DNA from: JACVRW01 sp963765135
GTDB lineage: Bacteria > Actinomycetota > Thermoleophilia > Solirubrobacterales > Thermoleophilaceae
Assembly: GCA_963765135.1 (NCBI GenBank)
Contig: CAVXUX010000007.1
Coordinates: 124,001 to 188,000 of the forward strand
DNA: 64,000 bases
Direction: 5' to 3'
Shown piece after piece: positions 1 through 8,860 of this stretch. The position numbers and the translations under genes were made by a program. Under the pieces are notes generated by a model. The model was not told where the DNA came from. It ran no database searches and saw only the letters and a list, made by a program, of their open reading frames with translations. Position 1 is the stretch's first letter. Each line of letters opens with the position of its first letter.

Positions 1-18
1 GGGCGCGATCATGCGCGC

Positions 19-429
19 ATGACGCTCGAGTGCATCAACCCCGAGGGCCTGCCCGCTCCCTCGACCTACACCCACGTGGTCGTCGCGACCGGAAGCCGCT
101 TGGTATTCGTCGCCGGCCAGGAACCCGAGGACGAACACGGCAACCTCGTCGGTGTCGGCGATCTGGCGGTTCAGGCTCGGCAGGTGTTCCTCAACGTCGG
201 CCGCGCTCTCGATGCCGCCGGTGCTCGGCCCGACGACGTCACCAAGATCACGATCTTCGTCGTCGGCTACCGGCGTGAGCAATTGTCGGCGATCGAGCAG
301 GGCCGGGTGGCGCTGTTCGGCGATCACAAGCCGGCCGACACAATCGTGGGAGTCGAGGCGCTGGCCAGACCCGAATACCTGATCGAGGTCGAAGCGACCG
401 CGGTGATCGACTCCGACGGCGGACGTTGA
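19..429 (+). CDS. ridA: RidA/YjgF family imine deaminase
   Basis: A 136-residue protein of the YjgF/YER057c/UK114 family. Family members are cytosolic trimers that hydrolyse reactive enamine/imine intermediates, such as 2-aminoacrylate released by PLP enzymes. The length is typical, and the C-terminal stretch RPEYLIEVEATA carries the family signature with the arginine that usually binds the substrate carboxylate. The ATG at 19 is the only in-frame start before the conserved N-terminus; the upstream region is cut by the window edge, so no ribosome site can be judged. It ends 1 bp before the following GNAT gene and is probably co-transcribed with it. The subfamily substrate cannot be read from sequence. 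Confidence 0.88.
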   Translation: MTLECINPEGLPAPSTYTHVVVATGSRLVFVAGQEPEDEHGNLVGVGDLAVQARQVFLNVGRALDAAGARPDDVTKITIFVVGYRREQLSAIEQGRVALFGDHKPADTIVGVEALARPEYLIEVEATAVIDSDGGR

Positions 430-430
430 C

Positions 431-1342
431 ATGGAGCGCGCTCTTGCCACACCGGCTGTCGCCGCCGACGCGGCGGGGGTGACCGAGGTCGTCTTGGCGC
501 TCGAGGCGTCGCTGTACGGCCAGTCCGAGTTCTCGCAAGCCGATCTGGAGAACGAGTGGTCGGACCTCGACCTCGAGCGAGACGCGCGCGTGGTGCGCGA
601 CGGTGACCGCATCGTCGGCTACGGGGTGGTGCGCGAGCGAGGTGAGCTCTGGCGCGTGGAGGGGTACGTCCACCCCGACGCGCTCGGGCGCGGCATCGGG
701 ACGCTGATCGCGACGGGGCTCGAAGAGGAAGCGGCCGACGGCGGCGCGCGCAGGGTCCAGAACGCCGTCCTCGAGACCGATGCCGCCGCCGGCGGGCTGC
801 TCGAGTCGCTCGGCTACCGCGCCGTGCGCGTGTTCCGGGAGCTGCGCGTCGAGCTCGAGGCAGAGCCGCCCGCACCCGACTGGCCGGACGGGCTGCGCGT
901 CGTGCCGTTCGACCCGGAGCGTGACGCGCGCGAGTTCCACGGCGCGCATCAGGAGGCGTTCGCGGATGTGTGGGAGTTCACGCCGCGCGACTTCGAGTCG
1001 TGGTCGCAGGGCTACCTCGGGAGCGAGCGCTTCGACCCGACGCTCTGGTGCGTCGTGCGCGCCGGAGACGAGATCGCCGCGGGGACGATCTGCGCGGGCG
1101 ACATGTACGGCGGCGGCTGGGTCGACGTGCTCTTCACGCGTCGCCCGTGGCGCCAGCAGGGGGTGGGGGCGGCGCTCCTCGCCGACTCGTTCCGGCGCTT
1201 CTGGGAGCGCGGCGAGCGCAGCGTCGGGCTCAGCGTCGACGCGGCGAGCGACACCGGCGCGTTCCGCCTCTACGAGCGCGCCGGGATGGGGCCCGTGCTC
1301 GGCTGGGCGGTGTACGAGAAGGAGCTCGGCGCTGCCACGTGA
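431..1342 (+). CDS. Tandem-domain GNAT acetyltransferase
   Basis: A 303-residue cytoplasmic protein with two GNAT folds. The first spans about residues 10-135, with the acetyl-CoA loop motif HPDALGRGIGT near residue 80. The second spans about residues 155-300, with RRPWRQQGVGAALL near residue 238 and FRLYERAGM near residue 280. The two-domain layout and length resemble mycothiol synthase (MshD), but nothing here proves that substrate, so it is called only as a tandem GNAT. It begins 1 bp after the ridA stop. No frame breaks are seen. Confidence 0.85.
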   Translation: MERALATPAVAADAAGVTEVVLALEASLYGQSEFSQADLENEWSDLDLERDARVVRDGDRIVGYGVVRERGELWRVEGYVHPDALGRGIGTLIATGLEEEAADGGARRVQNAVLETDAAAGGLLESLGYRAVRVFRELRVELEAEPPAPDWPDGLRVVPFDPERDAREFHGAHQEAFADVWEFTPRDFESWSQGYLGSERFDPTLWCVVRAGDEIAAGTICAGDMYGGGWVDVLFTRRPWRQQGVGAALLADSFRRFWERGERSVGLSVDAASDTGAFRLYERAGMGPVLGWAVYEKELGAAT

Positions 1343-1437
1343 GCGGCACGTCGAGGACCGCGCGACCAGCGGCCTCGGACAGGACGGTCAACTGCGGGCC
1401 AGGGCGGCTGCTTCCTCTAAGTCGGTAGCTGACGGAG

Positions 1438-1848
1438 CTACTCCCGCAGCCCGGCGACTTCGATGGCTTCCGCATGAGTCAGAAAGTCGCGGATGCGAAC
1501 GATCTTCCCCGCTCGAAGGTCAAAGACTTCCCCGACTTCCTGGCTGAACTCGATGCCGGTCGCTCGGGCGGTCAAGTGGATGTGACCGAGGGCGAGGACC
1601 GACTCGCCGAGGTCGCGGAACTCGTGGGGCCGATTGGTGAGGCGTTCCCACGCCTCACCGCGGTCCTGCCTCCAAATCCTTTGCGCGCCCTCATGACCTC
1701 GGTAGGTGGTTGTCTTTCCCTCAAGGCCCGGCTGAATCGCGGGTTGCCACTCGACATCGGCATCGAGCTCGGCCAAGAAGGCGTCCAGATCATCGGCATT
1801 CCACGCCTCGACGGCGCGCTGGACGGTCTCCACGTTTTCTTGCGACAT
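1438..1848 (-). CDS. SnoaL-like/NTF2-fold protein
   Basis: A 136-residue protein beginning MSQENVETVQRAVEAWN, the usual opening of actinobacterial SnoaL-like (NTF2 superfamily) proteins, which form small alpha+beta barrels with a polar pocket. The later WQPAIQPGLEG...YRGHEGAQRIW segment is also typical of the family. Members include polyketide cyclases, isomerases and many proteins of unknown function, and no substrate can be assigned. The start at 1848 is chosen because homologues begin MSQEN; an upstream ATG would add 22 unconserved residues. It is divergent from the VOC gene. Confidence 0.8.
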   Translation of the reverse strand: MSQENVETVQRAVEAWNADDLDAFLAELDADVEWQPAIQPGLEGKTTTYRGHEGAQRIWRQDRGEAWERLTNRPHEFRDLGESVLALGHIHLTARATGIEFSQEVGEVFDLRAGKIVRIRDFLTHAEAIEVAGLRE

Positions 1849-1928
1849 CGCCCGCCCAGTATCACGCGGGCTAGCGTAGATGAGTGCTTCCATGACAGGC
1901 GCGGCCCACGACACCAGGAGACCACGAT

Positions 1929-2369
1929 ATGACGCTTCAGCGGATGGACAACGTTCTCATCGTTGTCGACGACCTCGAGGCTGCCAAAGCGTTCTTCGCC
2001 GAACTCGGGATGGAGCTGGAGGGCGAGACGCAGGTCGAGGGGCCTTCGGTGGACAGCACCGTCGGGCTCAACGACGTCCGTGCCGACATCACCATGATGC
2101 GGACCCCGGACGGCCACGGCCGGGTTGAACTGACGAAGTTCCACACGCCGCCGGCGGTCAGAGCCGAGCCGGAAAGCGCGCCGGCGAACACGCTGGGCAT
2201 ACGCCGCATCATGTTCGCTGTCGACGACATCGACGACGTCGTTGCTCGCCTGCGCAGCCACGGTGCCGAACTCGTCGGCGAGATCGCGCAGTACGAGGAC
2301 AGCTACCGGCTCTGCTTCCTGCGTGGCCCTGAGGGCATCATCATCGGACTGGCCGAGCAGCTCAGCTGA
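1929..2369 (+). CDS. VOC family (glyoxalase/bleomycin-resistance fold) protein
   Basis: A 146-residue vicinal-oxygen-chelate protein with two beta-alpha-beta-beta-beta modules. One begins RMDNVLIVVDDLEAAKAFF near residue 5, the other IRRIMFAVDDIDDVVARL near residue 75, and the C-terminal FLRGPEGIIIGLAEQL holds the expected metal-ligand glutamate/glycine region. VOC proteins are dioxygenases, isomerases, glyoxalases or antibiotic-binding proteins, and the specific activity is unknown. The ribosome site is weak (ACCAGGAGACCACGAT upstream). It stands alone between the SnoaL gene and a DHFR-like gene. Confidence 0.84.
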   Translation: MTLQRMDNVLIVVDDLEAAKAFFAELGMELEGETQVEGPSVDSTVGLNDVRADITMMRTPDGHGRVELTKFHTPPAVRAEPESAPANTLGIRRIMFAVDDIDDVVARLRSHGAELVGEIAQYEDSYRLCFLRGPEGIIIGLAEQLS

Positions 2370-2487
2370 AACCTCCATGGGTGCGGGCGGGGCGGCCCCC
2401 GGACGGCACTGGGCGCTCGGGGTGCGATGAGTTCGGCTCGCGATCCGGGTCAGAAGTGATGGATCGGTTCGAGAAAGGAGATCGAGA

Positions 2488-3045
2488 GTGGGCAAGCTGC
2501 TCTGGCACACGATGATGAGCCTCGACGGCTTCATCGCGGGCCCGAACGACGACATGAGTTGGGCCTTCGGGATGGACGCCGGATCGGGTGAGACCGTCGA
2601 CAAGGTCGTCTCCTCGACCGGGGCCCTCCTGGTCGGCCGGCGAACGCAGGACGTGGAGGATCGCCTGCAACCGGGGTTCTACGGCGGCGCCTTCCATGGA
2701 CCGTTCTTCGTGTTGCGCCACGATCCGCCGGCCCGCCCGCCAGTCGTCAAGGGCGTTACCGGGCGTTTCGTGGACGTCGGCATCGAGGAGGCCGTGACCA
2801 TCGCGAAGGAGGCTGCCGATGGCGGCGACGTTGTCGTCCTCGGCGCGAATATCGCCCGCCAATGTCTGGAGGAGGGACTCCTGGACGAGATCATCGTCCA
2901 CGTCGCCCCGGTCCTGATCGGGGACGGAGTCCGCTTATTCGAGCGCGCTGGCGGAGAACCGGTCAAGCTCGAACCGATCTCGTCAGCCGACGAAGGCGCG
3001 ATGACCGTGCTCCGCTACTCGACCGGACGCGCGTCATCGTCCTGA
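2488..3045 (+). CDS. RibD C-terminal/dihydrofolate reductase-like protein
   Basis: A 185-residue protein of the RibD-C/DHFR-like family, probably an NADPH-dependent reductase of pteridine-like substrates. The N-terminal MMSLDGFIAGPNDDMSWAF, a central GGDVVVLGANIARQCLEEGLLDE (NADPH-binding loop and helix) and a late VLIGDGVRLFE follow the family order. Many actinobacteria carry several such paralogues of unknown substrate. A GTG start at 2488 is chosen because AGAAAGGAG lies just upstream and the protein begins in line with homologues. Confidence 0.83.
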   Translation: MGKLLWHTMMSLDGFIAGPNDDMSWAFGMDAGSGETVDKVVSSTGALLVGRRTQDVEDRLQPGFYGGAFHGPFFVLRHDPPARPPVVKGVTGRFVDVGIEEAVTIAKEAADGGDVVVLGANIARQCLEEGLLDEIIVHVAPVLIGDGVRLFERAGGEPVKLEPISSADEGAMTVLRYSTGRASSS

Positions 3046-3170
3046 TCGCGGTGAGCGCGGACCTGGCGGGGCGGCCTCCTTTCGCGGCGGAGCCACATTC
3101 TGCTGCGGTCGCCGCCGGGCCGTGTGTGGGTCGACTGCCGAGGCCGCGGTCGGCAAGGCGCTGGCCAATC

Positions 3171-4343
3171 TCATGAGCGCGCGCTGCCATCCACCTTCCG
3201 GCAGATGACGAGGGCCTCGATGTAGTCCCAGCGGTAGCGGTCGGGGGTGTCCGCAACGCGCTGCTCGAGCTCTCTGAGGAAGTCGGCGAGGAGACCGGGG
3301 GCGCGGTCCTCGCCCTCGCGCGCGAATGCGCGTAGGAAGAGCGGCGTGCCCCACGCGGTCACGCTCCGCACATAGGCCCGCGCGAAGACGGCGGGATCGT
3401 CGTGCCAGTAGGGATTGTCGAGACGGAAGAGCTCGGCGCTCTCGAGCTCGAGGCCGGCGACGTGACCGCCGCTCGCCTCGAAGGGGCGTCGGATCTCGTC
3501 GAGTGTCCGCATCCAAACCGGAACGACGACCGCGGCGACGGTGGCGGCGCCGATGCGCCCGGCGCGGCGCCAGTCGGCGAGCACCCGGTTCATGTCGCTG
3601 ATGATCTCCACGTAGAGCCCCGTCCTTTCCGGGCACGGAGCGGGGGAGGCCGGGAGCGCGGCGATGAACCGGCCGCCTGGCACGAGCTCGATGGCGCGCA
3701 TCTCGAGCAGCCGCTCCCACTGCCGCGCCGCGGCGACGCGCCAGGCTCGCCGCTCGGCTTCGTCTGTGTGGTCGGGGTACCCCGGAAAGACAGATCCGGT
3801 CGAGGCCAGGCCGCCCGCGTCGGCGACCCAGTGCATCGCCGTTCCCGTGACCGCGACATGAACGCTGCCCGCCGGCAGGCAGGGCGCCTGCTGGAGGGGA
3901 ATGCCCGCGAGGCTAATCACCGTGGCGGGGGGCGGGTCGTGCTCGATCGCGCGGCGGCAGGCCTCGCTATGGGCCTCCGGCGAGGCGTAGTGGGCCCCGG
4001 TGCCGACATCTGAGACCGCCCGGCCGGCTTCGCCCGGCGCAGGGATGACGACCACCTCGTGTCGGTCCGCCCGATCACCGAAGGCGTGCCGTAGGTGGTC
4101 GGCAGCGACGCTCCATGCGTTGGTGGGGAGATCGACAAGCGCGTAGATCAGCGGCTTGCCGGCGCGCTCGTCGGCGAGAGCGCGGATGAGGCCATGGGAG
4201 TTGACCCCGTCGGCGGCGCCGAGATCGACCACGCGCAGCAGAGGCTCCTCCGAAAACCGCCGCGCGGTGGCCAACACGGCCGGGTGGGTCGCCTCGAACG
4301 CTGCGCGCTGCGAGAGCGCGTGCCGAGCATAGTCGTCCGCCAT
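3171..4343 (-). CDS. SABATH-type SAM-dependent carboxyl methyltransferase
   Basis: A 390-residue protein resembling plant SABATH carboxyl methyltransferases and their bacterial relatives, which methylate small-molecule carboxylates or nitrogens with S-adenosylmethionine. Visible support: an N-terminal helix MADDYARHALSQRAAFE, the SAM-binding segment VVDLGAADGVNSHGL near residue 41, an FPGYPD element, an aromatic TGTAMHWVADAGG near residue 140 matching the SABATH 'S.HWLS' position, and a C-terminal YRWDYIEALVICRK. The ATG at 4343 gives the usual N-terminus; an upstream start would add 29 residues. It stands alone, so its substrate is unknown. Bacterial SABATH genes are uncommon, which makes it notable. 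Confidence 0.72.
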   Translation of the reverse strand: MADDYARHALSQRAAFEATHPAVLATARRFSEEPLLRVVDLGAADGVNSHGLIRALADERAGKPLIYALVDLPTNAWSVAADHLRHAFGDRADRHEVVVIPAPGEAGRAVSDVGTGAHYASPEAHSEACRRAIEHDPPPATVISLAGIPLQQAPCLPAGSVHVAVTGTAMHWVADAGGLASTGSVFPGYPDHTDEAERRAWRVAAARQWERLLEMRAIELVPGGRFIAALPASPAPCPERTGLYVEIISDMNRVLADWRRAGRIGAATVAAVVVPVWMRTLDEIRRPFEASGGHVAGLELESAELFRLDNPYWHDDPAVFARAYVRSVTAWGTPLFLRAFAREGEDRAPGLLADFLRELEQRVADTPDRYRWDYIEALVICRKVDGSARS

Positions 4344-4505
4344 GCTCGAGAACTCGGGACGATCTGAGGGCGTGGCGACTCCTTTCGGAAGCAGCGCCCG
4401 GTCTCCGCGCTGCGACGCCGATCGTCCCACAGGGTCGGCTCCGCTCCAAGCGCCAGCACCGACGGCCCCGGCCAGCCACGCTTGGGGCCCTAACCTAGCC
4501 GCCGC

Positions 4506-5709
4506 TCACGTCCACGGATAGGGCCCCTTCGACGCCTGCAGCAGCTCCCCGCGCTCGAAGCGCGATGCCCTGAATGGCTCCAGACGGGCGTCCGGCTTGC
4601 CGCTCGCGATCTCCGACGCGGCCAGGTGGCCGATGGCGAGCGTCTTGAACCCGTGGCCGCTGTCCACGATCGCGTAGACGCCGCTCCGCCACCCAGTCGC
4701 AGATCGGGTAGTTGTCGGCTGTGTGGGACACGATCCCGCCCGCCGGGGTGCTGCGCCAGTTGCCGGCTTGGCCGCGGAAGCGCCGCATCGCCGCCGCCAG
4801 CCCTGACGTGAAGAACTCCTCGAACTCCGGCTCGGCCGCGTGCGTCGGGTTGTCCGGCCCGTACGGGTCCAGCTCCGGCTCCTCCAGCAACACCGGCAGC
4901 CCGCCGCCGGTGATGCCGGTGCCGGTTCGGCCCATCCGGAAGTAGATCCCCCACGGCCCGTCCACCAGCACACGGCCGTCGTGGTCCGAGCAGAGCGGTC
5001 CTGCCTGGTCCAGGTGCACCACGGGCGCCTCGGCGCCGGCGCGGCCGGACAGCCCCGCGCCGGCGAGCGTGAACTCGCCCTCCTGCGCCTTCCAGTAGCG
5101 CAGATCCAGGTCCAGGAGTCGCGCCGCCCATGGGCCCGTCGCCAGCACCAGCGTGTCGAACGGAAGCGGGCCGTCGGAGGTCAAAGCCCGGCCGTCCTCG
5201 AACCCGACCACCTCCACGCCCTCGCGAATCTCCACACCCGCCTCGCGCGCGCGAGAAGCCAAGTGGCGCACCGTCTGCATCGCGTCCGCCCACCCGCCGC
5301 GCCGTTCGTGCAGCAGCGCCTCGACAGGCGCCTCCCAGTCCGGCCAGCTCCAGGTCAGGTATTCGCGGCAGGCGTCGGCGCCCACCACCAGCTCCGATTC
5401 GTAGCCCACCCGCGCGTGCTGCGCGGCGATCGCCCTCAGGTCCTCGACCTGGCCAGCGGGCACCGCCGCCAGGTAGCCCACCTGCCGGAACCCGTACGCC
5501 TCCGGGTCCTCCTCGAACATCTCGACCGACAGTCGCACGATCTCCGTGATCGCCTCGGCGCGGTAGTAGTTGCGCACGATCCCGCCGGCGATCCCGGAGG
5601 CGCCGCCGCCGAGGCGGCCCTTGTCGACCACGACGACGTCCGCGCCCGCGGAGGCGAGCCCCCAGGCGACCGAGAGTCCGTTTACTCCGCCGCCGACTAC
5701 TAGGACCAC
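4506..5709 (-). CDS. FAD-dependent amine oxidase (DAO family), second of a tandem pair; one frame break
   Basis: A protein of about 400 residues in the DAO/sarcosine-oxidase-beta family, with the Rossmann FAD motif VVGGGVNGLSVAWGLASAG at the N-terminus and GGIVSHTADNYPICDW near the C-terminus, where this family closes over the flavin. Such enzymes oxidise secondary or N-methyl amino acids. A GTG at 5709 overlaps the end of the preceding oxidase by 10 bp, indicating coupled translation. Near 4685 one extra base breaks the frame between WVAER and GVYAIVDSGHGFKT; both halves are conserved, so sequence error is likely. It ends PYPWT, almost the same tail as the neighbour's PYPWS. It is the last gene of the glnT operon. 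Confidence 0.8.
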
Positions 5710-6960
5710 GGATACGGGCTGTTCGACACCGGGTGCAGATCCCCGGTCGCGAAGCGCTCGTACCTGAACGGGTGCAGCAGCGCGGAGTGCTCGCCGCCGA
5801 GCACGCGCGCGACCTCGCGCCCCACGGCGATCATCTTGTAGCCGTGGTTGGAGTCGGCGACCACGAACACGTTCGGGCGCATGTAGTCGAACACCGGGAA
5901 GTTGTCGGCGGTGAACGCGCCCACGCCGCCCGAGCGCACCTGGCGGTACAGCGGCCGCGAACCCTCGAAGCGCTCCATGCAATGCGACAGCGCCGCGCAC
6001 CACAGGTCGGGGAAGCCGGCCTCGACGCTGCCGGTGGGGTAGGGGTCGATCTGGAACTCGTGGCCCTGCGGCAGCGGGGCGGCGCCGCCCTGGACGCTCG
6101 CCTTGTCCTGCTTGAAGTAGACGCCCCACTGGTCCTCGGTGACGAGCGCTCCGTCGTCGGCGTGCAGCGGCGCGTGGCTGTCCACGTGCAGAACCGGCGG
6201 CACGCTGCCGTTGGCCGTCACGAACACGCGCGGGTCGACCTCGATCTCGCCCTCCTGCAGGTACCAGAACGTCCACATCTCCTGCTCGACCCCGGCGACC
6301 TCGAGGCGCCGCGGCAACCCCAGCAGCTCCCACAGGTGCGGCGTCCAGGGTCCGGCGGCCACCACCACCTGCTCGGCCGCGATCGCGCCGCCCGACGTCT
6401 CCACGATCTTCACGGCGCCCGGAGGAGTCGAGCTCGAAGCCCGTCACCTCCACGCCCTCCTCGATCGAGGCGCCGGCCGCCACGGCCTTCGACGCCAGCC
6501 CCAGCATCGAGTCGCGGTTGAAGGCAAACCCGCCCTGGTGCTCGTGCAGGCACACGCTCAAGCCGGGCGCGCGCCAGTCGGGGAATAGCGTGCGCATGTG
6601 GTCGGCCACGTCGGCCTCGCCGGTGATCAGCTCCGAGTCGTAGCCGATCCGCTGCTGGCGCTCGAACACCGAAGCCAGGTCGGACTCCTGCGCGCCATCC
6701 CCGAGCGCGATGTAGCCCGATCCGTAGTAGCTGAACGTCTCCGGGTCCGACTCCCAGATCTCGACGCACGCCGCCATCAGCTCGGACATCGCCGGCTGGA
6801 AGTAGTTGTTGCGCACCACGCCGCACGCGATCCCGGACGCCCCGGCGGCCACGCCCGTCTTGTCGACCACCAGCACCTGCTCACCCTGCTCGGCGAGGTG
6901 CCAGGCCGTGGACAGCCCGTGCACGCCGGCCCCGATCACGAGGTGCCTGACCGAGCGCAT
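5700..6960 (-). CDS. FAD-dependent amine oxidase (DAO family), first of a tandem pair; one frame break
   Basis: A protein of about 420 residues, paralogous to the next gene. It opens with the FAD motif LVIGAGVHGLSTAWHLAEQG, has ASGIACGVVRNNYFQ in the flavin region, and ends VVADSNHGYKM...SNSPYPWS. This is the architecture of the beta subunit of sarcosine, dimethylglycine and N-methylglutamate oxidases. One extra G near 6420 breaks the frame between FELDSSG and VKIVETSGG. The ATG at 6960 overlaps the upstream stop by one base (TGATG). Two adjacent non-identical oxidases may form a heterodimer or act on successive intermediates; that is inference. Confidence 0.8.
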
Positions 6961-7433
6961 CAGTGCAGCGGGGCTTCCCAGCCTTCGAGGACGGGCGCAT
7001 GCCAGTCCTCGCCAACCGTGCGCGAGCCCTCGACCCACGGACCCAGCTCGGGCTGGAGGAACTTCGCGTGCTTCTCCTTCAGGCGGATTCCATAGGAGTT
7101 GCCGGCCTGGAGATGGGCGATCAGCACCTTGCGGGCGATCTCGTTCTCGCGCCCCGCGGGGATGTCGAAGTAGATCTTCAGGAACGAGTTCGAGTAGCGG
7201 TCGAAGACGGCGGGCGTGCCCTCCTCGATGAGCAGCTCGATGTCCTCGAGCCAGTTGATGTCCTTCCCCGGCGTGGCGGCGTCGAGGTCGATGTCCTCCA
7301 CCAGCGAGATGTCCTCCTGGTAGGGGAAGCGCTCGCCGGAGAGGAACTCGGCGTCGAGCGACTGGATCTTCTGGGGCTCCGCCTGGCGCGAGGGCGCGGG
7401 CTCGGCCCGCGCCGGAGCGTTGTCGTTCATCAT
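6960..7433 (-). CDS. Unrecognised 157-residue acidic protein coupled to glxD and the amine oxidases
   Basis: I do not recognise this protein. About 60 N-terminal residues are low in structure and very acidic (repeated ED/LED as in DISLVEDIDLDAA and INWLEDIELLIEEG). A compact-looking region follows with FLKIYFDIPAGRENEIARKVL and an aromatic, proline-rich tail (PELGPWVEG...DWHAPVLEGWEAP). No signal peptide, membrane segment or cysteine pair is visible. Its start overlaps the glxD stop by four bases and its stop overlaps the oxidase start by one, so it is made stoichiometrically with them. It occupies the position taken by small subunits (delta, gamma) in sarcosine-oxidase operons and could be an accessory subunit of the oxidase pair. 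Confidence 0.75.
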   Translation of the reverse strand: MMNDNAPARAEPAPSRQAEPQKIQSLDAEFLSGERFPYQEDISLVEDIDLDAATPGKDINWLEDIELLIEEGTPAVFDRYSNSFLKIYFDIPAGRENEIARKVLIAHLQAGNSYGIRLKEKHAKFLQPELGPWVEGSRTVGEDWHAPVLEGWEAPLH

Positions 7434-8860
7434 CGCTCCACCCGTTCCGCCGCCGGCAGCGCGTCGATCGGGTTCTCGAGGTAGCGGTCGAGCATCGTCT
7501 TGATCTCCTCGAGCGCGTTCGACTCGCTCACGCCGGGGATGTAGTCGGTGCCCGCCAGCGGCACGCGCGCCATCGCCGCGGCCTCCGTGGTCAGCGCGGC
7601 GAGGTCCTCGGGCTCGAGCGAGTGCACGTCGGTCTTCCCGCACGCGCGCGCGAGCATCTGGACCTCGAGCGTGAGCGTGTGCAGGAAGTTGTAGACGCGG
7701 TTGGCCGCCTCCTCGACGTGCAGCCGCTTGCGCAGTTCGGGATCTTGAGTGGTGATCCCAACGGGACAGCGGCCCGTGTGGCAGTGGTAGCACTGGCCGG
7801 CCGGGACGCCGATCGTGCCCTCGTAGTCGGTGACGCCCGGGATCTCCTTGTTGCAGTTGAGCGCCATCAGCGCCGAGTGGCCGATCGCGATCGCGTCCGC
7901 GCCGAGCGCGATGCACTTGGCCACGTCGCCGCCGTTGCGGATCCCGCCCGCCACGACCAGATCGATCTCGTCGGCCAGCCCAACGTCCTCCAACGCGCGC
8001 CGCGCCTCGGGGATCGCCGCCATCAGCGGGATGCCGGTCTCCTCGGCCGCGGTGTGCGGGCCGGCGCCGGTGCCGCCCTCGGCTCCGTCCAGGTAGATGA
8101 TGTCCGGCCCGCACTTGGCCGCCATGCGCACGTCGTCGTACACGCGCGCGGCGCCCAGCTTGAGCTGGATCGGGATCTCGTAGTTGGTCGCCTCGCGCGT
8201 CTCCTGCACCTTCAGCGAGAGGTCGTCGGGGCCGAGCCAGTCGGGGTGGCGCGCCGGCGAGCGCTGGTCGATCCCCGCCGGCAGGGAGCGCATCTCGGCG
8301 ACCTGCTCGGTCACCTTCTGGCCCATCAGGTGGCCGCCGAGGCCGACCTTGCAGCCCTGGCCGATGAAGAACTCGACCGCGTCGGCGAGCATCAGGTGGT
8401 GCGGGTTGAACCCGTACCGGCTCTGGATGATCTGGTAGTACCACTTGGTCGACAGATCGCGCTCGGGCGGGATCATCCCGCCCTCTCCCGAGCAGGTGGC
8501 GGTGCCGGCCATCGAGGCGCCCTTGGCGAGCGCCATCTTGGCCTCGATCGAGAGCGCGCCGAAGCTCATGCCGGTGATGTAGATCGGGATGTCGAGCTCG
8601 ATCGGCTTCTTGGCGAAGCGCGAGCCGAGCACGGTTTTCGTGACGCACTTCTCGCGATAGCCCTCGATCACGAAGCGCGTGAGCGTGCCCGGCAGGAAGA
8701 TCAGCTCGTCCCAGTGCGGGATCTTCTTGAACATCGAGAACCCGCGCATGCGGTAGCGGCCGAGCTCGGCCTTCATGTGGATGTCGTCGATGACCTCCGG
8801 CGTGAAGATCTTGCTGCGGCCGAGGATCGTGCGCTGAGAGGGTGCGTTCTCGTCGGCCAT
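7430..8860 (-). CDS. glxD: FMN-binding glutamate-synthase-like protein, Fe-S type
   Basis: A 476-residue homologue of the FMN/central domain of glutamate synthase and of MgsC of N-methylglutamate synthase. FMN-barrel elements are ITGMSFGALSIEAK, GLGGHLMGQKVTEQV, YLDGAEGGTGAGP and GGIRNGGDVAKCIALGADAI. The cluster motif is intact, with Cys357, Cys360 and Cys365 in CYHCHTGRCPVG, as in enzymes holding a [3Fe-4S] cluster. Together with glxB (amidotransferase) and glxC (GXGXG domain) it would make a three-subunit enzyme transferring glutamine amide nitrogen, or in the Mgs case a methylamino group from a gamma-glutamylamide, to an oxo acid. The ATG at 8860 overlaps the glxC stop by one base. Confidence 0.9.
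   Translation of the reverse strand: MADENAPSQRTILGRSKIFTPEVIDDIHMKAELGRYRMRGFSMFKKIPHWDELIFLPGTLTRFVIEGYREKCVTKTVLGSRFAKKPIELDIPIYITGMSFGALSIEAKMALAKGASMAGTATCSGEGGMIPPERDLSTKWYYQIIQSRYGFNPHHLMLADAVEFFIGQGCKVGLGGHLMGQKVTEQVAEMRSLPAGIDQRSPARHPDWLGPDDLSLKVQETREATNYEIPIQLKLGAARVYDDVRMAAKCGPDIIYLDGAEGGTGAGPHTAAEETGIPLMAAIPEARRALEDVGLADEIDLVVAGGIRNGGDVAKCIALGADAIAIGHSALMALNCNKEIPGVTDYEGTIGVPAGQCYHCHTGRCPVGITTQDPELRKRLHVEEAANRVYNFLHTLTLEVQMLARACGKTDVHSLEPEDLAALTTEAAAMARVPLAGTDYIPGVSESNALEEIKTMLDRYLENPIDALPAAERVER

Noticed and set aside
4506..7038. A single fused protein of about 850 residues made of both amine oxidases
   Set aside because: The apparent continuous frame arises because a frame break in the first oxidase happens to join the frame of the second; each has its own start, FAD motif and PYPW ending.
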